From: Paracoccaceae bacterium
GTDB taxonomy: Bacteria > Pseudomonadota > Alphaproteobacteria > Rhodobacterales > Rhodobacteraceae
Reading direction: 5' to 3'
DNA length: 48,417 nucleotides
Assembly (NCBI GenBank): GCA_014762635.1
Contig: JABURR010000006.1
Coordinates: 1 to 48,417 of the forward strand
The notes beneath the pieces were generated by a model. That model made no database searches. It was not told the origin of the DNA and saw only the letters and a program-made list of their open reading frames with translations. Position 1 is the first letter of the stretch. Every line of letters begins with the position of its first letter. This document shows positions 42,316 to 48,417 of this stretch, in pieces. The position numbers and the translations under genes are program-made.

Positions 42316-45300
42316 ATGTCCGACCTTGCAAAGATCCGTGAAACCATTCGCCAGCAGCACCTTGCCCCCGAGCATTCTGTGCTCGATGGCCTGCGCGCCG
42401 CTCATGCGCCCGCGCCCGATGTCCGGGCCAGCGCCCAGCGTCACGCCGAAGACCTCGTGAGCCGTATCCGCAGTGCCGGAAAGCCCGGGCTGATGGAGAT
42501 CTTCATGGCCGAATACGGCCTCAGCACCTCGGAAGGTATCGCGCTCATGTGCCTGGCCGAAGCGTTGCTGCGGGTGCCGGATGCCGACACGATCGACGCG
42601 CTGATCGAGGACAAGATCGCCCCGTCGGAGTGGGAAAAGCACTTGGGCCATTCCTCGTCCTCGTTGGTCAATGCCTCGACCTGGGCGCTGATGCTGACCG
42701 GGCAGGTGCTCAAGGATCACCACCAGCCGGGCACCGCCGCCGTTCTGCGCGGCGCGATCAAGCGGTTGGGCGAGCCGGTGATCCGCACCGCCGTGCAGCG
42801 CGCGATCAAGGAGCTTGGTCACCAGTTCGTTCTGGGTCGCACCATCGACGAGGCGCTGAAGCGCGGCGCGCATCTGCAGAAGCAGGGCTATACCTTCTCT
42901 TATGACATGCTGGGCGAGGCCGCGCTGACCGCTGCGGATGCGCAGCATTTCTACGATGCTTACGCGGCGGCGATCGCCTCGCTTGCCCCCCATTGCACCG
43001 CTGACGATATCCGCGAGAACCCGGGCATCTCAATCAAGCTGTCGGCCCTGCACCCCCGCTACGAAGAGGCGCAGCGCGCCCGGGTGATGGACGAGCTTGT
43101 TTCCCGGGCCAAGGCGCTCGCGATCCAGGCCCGCAAGGCAGGCATGGGGCTCAACATCGATGCCGAGGAAGCCGCGCGGCTGGACCTGTCGCTCGACGTG
43201 ATCGAGGCGGTCCTGTCGGACGAGGCGCTGGCCGGATGGGACGGTTTCGGCGTGGTGGTGCAGGCCTATGGCAAACGCGCCGCGCCGGTGCTCGACTGGT
43301 TGCATGCGCTGGCGGAAAAGCTGGACCGCAAGATCATGGTGCGGCTTGTGAAGGGGGCCTACTGGGATACCGAAGTGAAACTGGCGCAGGTCGAAGGGCT
43401 GGCGGATTTCCCGGTCTTCACCCGCAAGGTAGCCTCGGACGTGTCATATATTTGTTGCGCGAAGAAACTGCTGGGCATGACCGACCGGATCTATCCGCAA
43501 TTAGCCACCCATAACGCCCATACCGTTGCCGCGATCCTCGAGATGGCCGAGGACAAGCAGGCCTTCGAATTCCAGCGCCTGCAGGGCATGGGCGACACGG
43601 TGCATGGCATGGTCCACCAGGACAACGGCACGCGCTGTCGGATCTATGCGCCGGTGGGTCCGCATCGCGACCTGTTGGCATACCTGGTGCGGCGTTTGCT
43701 CGAGAACGGGGCGAACAGCTCCTTTGTGAACCAGATCATGGATGAAAGCGTGCCGCCCTCGGTCATCGCCGCCGATCCCTTCGATGCGCTCGACGCCGGT
43801 GGCAGCAACGAGGCGGTCATCCCGCCCGCTGACCTGTTCGCGCCCGAGCGCACCAACTCCCGCGGCTTCGACCTGACCGACCCCGAGGAGTTGGAGCGTA
43901 TCGACGCCGCGCGGTCACAGTTCGCGGCCTCCGCCTGGACGGCGGCGCCCCGCATGTCTGCAAAGCCCGGTGGCGGCGAGGTGATCGACGTGACGAACCC
44001 CGCGCGCCCCGATGACAAGGTTGGGACGGTCACGCTGGCCTCGGGCGCGGACGTGGACGCCGCAGTCGGCGCTGCCAAGCCATGGGCCGCGACGGCCCGC
44101 GACCGGGCTGCGGCGCTGAACCGCGCGGCCGATCTCTACGAGGAGAACTTCGGCGAGTTCTTCGCCCTGCTTTGCCGCGAGGCCGGAAAGGCCCTGCCCG
44201 ATGCCGTGGCCGAGATCCGCGAGGCAGTGGACTTTCTGCGTTACTACGCAGCCGAGGGCGTGCGCCTGGCCGATGCTGCTCCACGCGGGGTGATGACCTG
44301 CATCTCGCCCTGGAACTTCCCGCTGGCGATCTTCACCGGACAGATCGCGGCGGCGCTGGCGGCAGGTAACGCGGTGCTGGCCAAGCCCGCGGAATCCACC
44401 ATGCTGACCGCCGATCTGGCGGTGCGGCTGATGCACGAGGCCGGGGTGCCGGTCGCGGCGCTTCAGCTTCTGCCCGGCGAGGGCGGTACCGTGGGCCGGG
44501 CGCTGACCTCCGACCCGCGCGTTGCGGGCGTGACCTTCACCGGCTCGCTGGAGACCGCACGGCTGATTGAGCGTGCGATGGCCGAAACCCTCGATCCCTC
44601 CGCGCCACTGGTGGCCGAAACCGGCGGGCTCAACGCGATGATCGTGGACAGCACCGCGCTGCCGGAACAGGCTATCCGCGATATCCTGATGTCGGGCTTC
44701 CGATCGGCCGGGCAGCGCTGTTCGGCGCTTCGGGTTCTCTATTTGCAGGAGGACATCGCCGAGGGCTTCCTCAAGATGCTCTACGGCGCGATGGACGAGT
44801 TGATAGTGGGTGACCCGTGGGCCCTTTCGAACGATATCGGCCCGGTGATCGACGCGACCGCGCAGGCCGAGATCTCGGCCCATGTGGAAAAGGCCCGGGC
44901 CGAGGGGCGTTTGCTCAAGCAACTCGCGACGCCCGAGACCGGCCATTTCATCGGGCCTGCGGTGATCCGCGTGGGTGGGATCGCGGATGTGGAGCGCGAG
45001 ATTTTCGGCCCTGTGGTGCACGTGGCGACGTTCCGCGCGAATGAGATCGACAAGGTGATCGATGCGGTGAACGCCAGCGGCTACGGGCTGACCTTCGGGA
45101 TGCATTCCCGGATCAACGAGCGGATCGAACGTGTCACCTCGCGGCTCTGCGTGGGCAACATGTACGTCAACCGCAACCAGATCGGCGCGATTGTCGGCAG
45201 CCAGCCCTTCGGGGGCGAGGGGCTTTCGGGCACTGGACCCAAGGCAGGCGGCCCGCGCTACGTGCAGCGCTTCACGAAACCCGCGCCGGTGGCCGAGGCG

Positions 45301-45798
45301 GTAGGTCCCGGCAAGGTAGCCGACCCGGCGAAGGTGGCGAAGATGCTGCAGGCACTGGCCCCGGATCGGACGGCGAAGCTCTCGACCGAGTCGCTTCCCG
45401 GGCCCACGGGCGAGTCGAACCAGTTGTCGACCTATGGGCGTGGCGTGGTGCTCTGCCTCGGGCCGACGCCGGGGGCGGCGGAACGGCAGGCGCGGATCGC
45501 AGCGCAGAACGGCTGCATGCCGCTGGTGGTGGTGCCGAACCCGCGGCGGACCGGGGCGGTCGATGGCTTCCTTGATCGCGCGGAACTGACGAGGCTCGAC
45601 GGATTCGACGCGGTGGCACTCTGGTCCGAGGGCGACGACCTGAAAGCCGCGCGGCAGGCGCTGGCGTCGCGTGACGGTCGACTCATCCCGCTGATGACCG
45701 GAGAGGACATGGCGCTTCTCTGCCAGCAGGAGCGGCACGTTTGCATCGATACAACGGCGGCAGGCGGCAACGCGGCGCTGTTGGCGGCGGCAAGCTGA
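42316..45798 (+). CDS. putA: Bifunctional proline dehydrogenase / L-glutamate gamma-semialdehyde dehydrogenase
   Basis: Oxidises proline to glutamate in two steps, FAD- then NAD-dependent; 1160 residues. No N-terminal ribbon-helix-helix DNA-binding domain, so not autoregulating; the divergent Lrp-type gene fills that role. The PRODH barrel covers about 140-470, with IMVRLVKGAYWDTEVK near 345 and APVGPHRDLLAYLVRRLLE near 445. The aldehyde dehydrogenase domain is about 525-1000: SPWNFPLAIFTGQ near 668, VAETGGLNAM near 765 with the catalytic Glu, and GQRCSALRVLYLQED near 798 with the catalytic Cys. The C-terminal region (1010-1160) matches the extra domain of long PutAs. The ATG at 42316 is set by GAGGAGGG upstream. 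Confidence 0.97.
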   Translation: MSDLAKIRETIRQQHLAPEHSVLDGLRAAHAPAPDVRASAQRHAEDLVSRIRSAGKPGLMEIFMAEYGLSTSEGIALMCLAEALLRVPDADTIDALIEDKIAPSEWEKHLGHSSSSLVNASTWALMLTGQVLKDHHQPGTAAVLRGAIKRLGEPVIRTAVQRAIKELGHQFVLGRTIDEALKRGAHLQKQGYTFSYDMLGEAALTAADAQHFYDAYAAAIASLAPHCTADDIRENPGISIKLSALHPRYEEAQRARVMDELVSRAKALAIQARKAGMGLNIDAEEAARLDLSLDVIEAVLSDEALAGWDGFGVVVQAYGKRAAPVLDWLHALAEKLDRKIMVRLVKGAYWDTEVKLAQVEGLADFPVFTRKVASDVSYICCAKKLLGMTDRIYPQLATHNAHTVAAILEMAEDKQAFEFQRLQGMGDTVHGMVHQDNGTRCRIYAPVGPHRDLLAYLVRRLLENGANSSFVNQIMDESVPPSVIAADPFDALDAGGSNEAVIPPADLFAPERTNSRGFDLTDPEELERIDAARSQFAASAWTAAPRMSAKPGGGEVIDVTNPARPDDKVGTVTLASGADVDAAVGAAKPWAATARDRAAALNRAADLYEENFGEFFALLCREAGKALPDAVAEIREAVDFLRYYAAEGVRLADAAPRGVMTCISPWNFPLAIFTGQIAAALAAGNAVLAKPAESTMLTADLAVRLMHEAGVPVAALQLLPGEGGTVGRALTSDPRVAGVTFTGSLETARLIERAMAETLDPSAPLVAETGGLNAMIVDSTALPEQAIRDILMSGFRSAGQRCSALRVLYLQEDIAEGFLKMLYGAMDELIVGDPWALSNDIGPVIDATAQAEISAHVEKARAEGRLLKQLATPETGHFIGPAVIRVGGIADVEREIFGPVVHVATFRANEIDKVIDAVNASGYGLTFGMHSRINERIERVTSRLCVGNMYVNRNQIGAIVGSQPFGGEGLSGTGPKAGGPRYVQRFTKPAPVAEAVGPGKVADPAKVAKMLQALAPDRTAKLSTESLPGPTGESNQLSTYGRGVVLCLGPTPGAAERQARIAAQNGCMPLVVVPNPRRTGAVDGFLDRAELTRLDGFDAVALWSEGDDLKAARQALASRDGRLIPLMTGEDMALLCQQERHVCIDTTAAGGNAALLAAAS

Positions 45799-45816
45799 GA
45801 AACGGGGCGGATGGCG

Positions 45817-46977
45817 TCAGGCCGCCAGCCGCCCGGCCAGCCCGTCCAGCATGTCGAGGCAGGACTGGAGTTGGTCCAGCGACACAAATTCGTCGGGCTT
45901 GTGCGCCTGGGCGATGGAGCCCGGGCCGCAGACCACGGTCGAGATGCCCAGTGACTGGAACAGCCCGGCCTCGGTCCCGAAGGCCACGAGGTCGGCGCCA
46001 TTTGCTCCGGTAAGTTCGGACACCAGCTTGCGCGCGGCGTTCTGGTCCATTGGCTCCAGCCCGGCGACTTCGCCGATCACTTCGGTGATGACCTCGGCCT
46101 CGGGCCAGCGCTCCCGCATCTTGGGCAGCAACTCGGCCTCGACCAGCCGCGCGAGATCGGATTTCACGAACTCCGCGTCCGAGTTTTGCACGGGCCGCAT
46201 TTCCCACTGCACCTCGGCCTTGCCGGGGATGACGTTGTGGGCCACCCCGCCCAGAAGCGCGCCGACGTTGATCGTGGACCAGGGCGGATCGAACCGGCTG
46301 GTGGCGGGCGCGCGGGCTTTCAGCGACTCGCGCAGCTCCAGCAGGCGCTGCACGTAGCGCACCGCGTATTCCACCGCGTTCAGCCCGTTGTCGGGGGCCG
46401 AGCCGTGACCCTCGAGCCCGCTGAAGCGCGTGGTGTATTCATAGCAGCCCTTGTGACCTTCGATGATCCGCATTTCGGTCGGCTCGCCGATGATGCAGAT
46501 CTCGGGGCGGATGCCTTGTTGGCGCAACCGCTCGGTCAGGTGCTGAGCGCCGAGGCAACCGACTTCCTCGTCATAGGTGAAGGCGAAATGGATGGGTCGG
46601 GTCGTTGCGGCTTCGGCAAAGCGGGGCGCCATGGCCACGGCGGCGGCGATGAAGCCCTTCATGTCGCAGGCGCCGCGGCCAAAAAGTTTGCCCTCGTGCT
46701 CGATCATCTCGAACGGGTCGCTGGACCAGTCCTGATCGGCCACCGGCACCACGTCGGAATGGCCCGACAGGACGATCCCGCCGTCGCCTTCGGGGCCCAG
46801 CGTGGCGAAGAGGTTGGCCTTGTGCCCCCACTCGTCCATCTGCACATCGACCCGCGCGCCCGCTTGTTCCAGCCGGTTCGCGAGATAGGCGATCAGGTCG
46901 TAGTTGCTTTCCGATGAGACCGTGGGAAAGCCGATCAGGTCGCCAAGCAGGCCGATCGTGTCCTGAAACGGCTGCAT
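45817..46977 (-). CDS. argE: M20-family deacetylase, acetylornithine deacetylase-like
   Basis: Zinc hydrolase of 386 residues. Metal-site motifs: LSGHSDVVPV near 70, GRGACDMKGF near 100, YDEEVGCLGA near 134 (catalytic and metal Glu), and EPTEMRIIEGHKG near 163; the terminal His is in AQAHKPDEFV near 355. The sequence fits ArgE-type N-acetylornithine deacetylases. It follows the ectoine-hydrolase-like gene by 3 bp in the same operon; ectoine hydrolysis yields N-acetyl-diaminobutyrate, chemically close to N-acetylornithine, so this enzyme may deacetylate that product (inference), whereas the characterised DoeB is of another family. Confidence 0.85.
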   Translation of the reverse strand: MQPFQDTIGLLGDLIGFPTVSSESNYDLIAYLANRLEQAGARVDVQMDEWGHKANLFATLGPEGDGGIVLSGHSDVVPVADQDWSSDPFEMIEHEGKLFGRGACDMKGFIAAAVAMAPRFAEAATTRPIHFAFTYDEEVGCLGAQHLTERLRQQGIRPEICIIGEPTEMRIIEGHKGCYEYTTRFSGLEGHGSAPDNGLNAVEYAVRYVQRLLELRESLKARAPATSRFDPPWSTINVGALLGGVAHNVIPGKAEVQWEMRPVQNSDAEFVKSDLARLVEAELLPKMRERWPEAEVITEVIGEVAGLEPMDQNAARKLVSELTGANGADLVAFGTEAGLFQSLGISTVVCGPGSIAQAHKPDEFVSLDQLQSCLDMLDGLAGRLAA

Positions 46978-46980
46978 CCC

Positions 46981-48162
46981 TCAGTCCTTGACGTAAAGCT
47001 GGCGCGGCACGTTGCAGAAGGTCTCTGCCGGGCCGTCCTCGGTGATCAGGATGCTTTCCGAGATCTCGATGCCCCAGTCATCCATCCAGATGCCGGGCAT
47101 GAAATGGAAGGTCATCCCGGGTTCCAGGATGGTCTGATCCTCGAGCCGGAACGAGATCGTGCGCTCGCCCCAGTCGGGCGGATAGGAAATCCCGATCGGG
47201 TAGCCGCAGCGCGCGCCCCGCACGATGCCTGCCTTGTCCATCACCGCGCCCAGCGCGTTGGCCACGTCGCAGGCCCGGTTGCCCGCGCGCGCCATGTCGA
47301 GTCCGGCTTCCACCCCCTCGACAAGTGCCGCTTCGCCATTTCGGATATGCTCGGGCGGCTTGCCCAGGAAGACGGTGCGCGAGAGCGGCGTGTGGTAGCG
47401 TCGGTAACAGCCTGCCAGTTCGAAGAAGGTCGCCTCGCCCGTCTTCATCACGTCGCCGTTCCACGTGAGGTGTGGCGCGGCGGCGTCGCTGCCGCTGGGC
47501 ATCAGCGGCACGATAGCCGGATAATCGCCCCAGTCGTCGTCGATCCCGCGCAGCGCCTCGGCATAGATCTCGGCGGCAAGGTCGTTCTTCCGAACGCCCG
47601 GCTCCGCCCGCTCGATCGCGTAGAGCGAGACCTTCTCGGCGATCCGCGCGGCCTTGCGCATGAAGGCGATTTCCTCGTCGGATTTCACCCCGCGCTGCCA
47701 GTTCACAAGCGCAGTTGCATCGACGAAGGTCGCCTCGGGCATTTCCTCAAGGAAGGTCGTGAAGGCCTTGGCCGAGAAATAGTAATTCTCCATCTCCAGC
47801 CCGATTCGCCCGGTCTCGAATCCCATCGTCTTGAGCGTCGCGGCAAGGTGCTGCATCGGGTGCAACTCGGTCGATTGCACGTAATGGTCGGGATAGGAGG
47901 TCACCTCGGTCCGGTCGGTGTCGACGGTGCGCACCGCGCCGTTGGCATCCTGACGGCGTCCCCACCACATGGGCTTGCCCTCCATCGGCAGAATCACCGC
48001 CTGGTGGACGTAGAAGGTCCAGCCGTCGTAGCCCGTTAGCCAGGCCTGATTCGAGGGATCCGTCGCGATCAGGACATCCAGGTCCGCCTGGGCCATCGCC
48101 TTGCGGGTCTTTGCCAGCCGCCGTTCGTATTCGGCCGTGCTGAAGGGGGTGTTCGCCGTCAT
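46981..48162 (-). CDS. doeA: Ectoine hydrolase-like M24-family protein (DoeA/EutD)
   Basis: Pita-bread fold protein of 393 residues, the DoeA length. It resembles ectoine hydrolases: DPSNQAWLTGYDGWTFYVHQ near 35, YPDHYVQSTELHPMQHL near 92, ATALVNWQRGVKSDEEIAFM near 147, PHLTWNGD near 235, and GYPIGISYPPDWGERTISF near 321. At the positions of the usual M24 metal ligands the residues differ (ELAGCYRRYHTPLSR), consistent with the metal-independent EutD/creatinase branch. DoeA opens the ectoine ring in catabolism of this osmolyte. Its operon partner is an M20 deacetylase, and a divergent class III aminotransferase begins 165 bp away. A related proline dipeptidase is the main alternative. Confidence 0.72.
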   Translation of the reverse strand: MTANTPFSTAEYERRLAKTRKAMAQADLDVLIATDPSNQAWLTGYDGWTFYVHQAVILPMEGKPMWWGRRQDANGAVRTVDTDRTEVTSYPDHYVQSTELHPMQHLAATLKTMGFETGRIGLEMENYYFSAKAFTTFLEEMPEATFVDATALVNWQRGVKSDEEIAFMRKAARIAEKVSLYAIERAEPGVRKNDLAAEIYAEALRGIDDDWGDYPAIVPLMPSGSDAAAPHLTWNGDVMKTGEATFFELAGCYRRYHTPLSRTVFLGKPPEHIRNGEAALVEGVEAGLDMARAGNRACDVANALGAVMDKAGIVRGARCGYPIGISYPPDWGERTISFRLEDQTILEPGMTFHFMPGIWMDDWGIEISESILITEDGPAETFCNVPRQLYVKD

Positions 48163-48326
48163 GCCAACCTCTTGTTCAAAACGCGCCTACGGTGAGACCG
48201 GTCTGCCTCCGGGTCAAGGGGTGTTCGGCACCATTGGGAGCGTCGGCCGCAGGAGAATTCACAAGCATGGAAGCCGATGGATTTTTCAGCTAGGACCGGG
48301 GCAATCTGAATGAAAAGGAGGGCATC
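48163..48326. promoter_or_regulatory. doeA / aminotransferase divergent region
   Basis: This 164-bp divergent gap should hold both promoters. AGACCGGTCT (48195-48204) is a perfect 10-bp palindrome and candidate operator. No clear -35/-10 pair was identified. Confidence 0.35.
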
Positions 48327-48417
48327 ATGCTGAAGAACGACCGTTTGGATGAGTGGGACCGGGAGTTTTTCTTTCACCCGTCAACCCATCTGGCTCAGCA
48401 TGCCCGTGGGGAAAGCC
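48327..48417 (+). CDS. Class III (aspartate aminotransferase family) aminotransferase, 5' end only
   Basis: Only 30 residues before the window ends. MLKNDRLDEWDREFFFHPST followed by HLAQHARG is the characteristic start of Rhodobacterales omega-amino-acid/diaminobutyrate-type class III aminotransferases (from memory). GGAGGG lies 5 nt before the ATG. Next to doeA, a role as diaminobutyrate transaminase (DoeD) is plausible but the visible part cannot prove it. Confidence 0.6.
   Translation, partial: MLKNDRLDEWDREFFFHPSTHLAQHARGES

Noticed and set aside
43915-45738. 607-codon minus-strand frame opposite putA
   Set aside because: Antisense to well-conserved catalytic blocks of putA; low-complexity shadow.

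Overview
The window is GC-rich, densely packed alphaproteobacterial chromosome, most consistent with a marine Rhodobacterales (Roseobacter-group) organism. The basis is gene content and style: a short-form HisG with HisZ beside HisS, plant-type glutamate-cysteine ligase, PutA with a separate Lrp-type regulator, an ectoine-hydrolase-like enzyme, a fused aerobic-type reductive dehalogenase, and many ATGA or near-zero gene junctions. No phage, plasmid, CRISPR array or intact insertion sequence was seen.

Layout. 1-4221 (minus): xdhABC, a xanthine dehydrogenase operon cut by the window edge at xdhC; xdhB carries an in-frame dispersed repeat. 4604-5567 (plus): two tandem secreted paralogues built from a Cys/Asp repeat (core DGECDDPRF). 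5616-9119: dnaE. 9172-11725 (minus): a glyoxalase-like gene, a Tat-signal gluconate 2-dehydrogenase subunit 3 and a GMC oxidoreductase, with a palindrome upstream and a UUCG-loop terminator downstream. 11837-15507 (minus): an RHH protein, then hisS-hisZ-hisG. 15617-17056: slyX, a Hint-domain remnant with a REP-like hairpin, tRNA-Leu(GAG) and lipB.

17266-21434 (plus) is the most unusual region: FHA-domain protein, dynamin-like GTPase, roadblock-like small protein, a possible 21-codon ORF and a long acidic Pro/Glu-rich protein. The set resembles a GTPase, its regulator, a phosphopeptide reader and a scaffold. I do not recognise it as a characterised system. 21439-24663 (minus) is a self-sufficient reductive dehalogenase fused to its own FMN/NAD/[2Fe-2S] reductase. 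24802-27500 (plus): S49 peptidase, a tiny zinc-ribbon membrane protein, a Ca2+/Na+ antiporter and a pteridine-reductase-like SDR, followed by an AT-rich intergenic island with a terminator-like hairpin.

27811-31131 (plus): uvrC, pgsA, moaD, moaE; the last two serve molybdopterin synthesis, which the xdh enzyme needs. 31142-34390 (minus): coiled-coil membrane protein, OmpA-family protein, ubiA. 34419-37230 (plus): rsmE, a two-TM protein, gshA. 37232-40720 (minus): nadABC, with a palindrome upstream. 40891-42204 (minus): DeoR and Lrp regulators, the latter divergent from putA (42316-45798). 45817-48417: argE-like deacetylase and ectoine-hydrolase-like doeA (minus), divergent from a truncated class III aminotransferase (plus), suggesting the edge of an ectoine-catabolism locus.

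All calls come from reading translations and motifs by eye; no database search was made.
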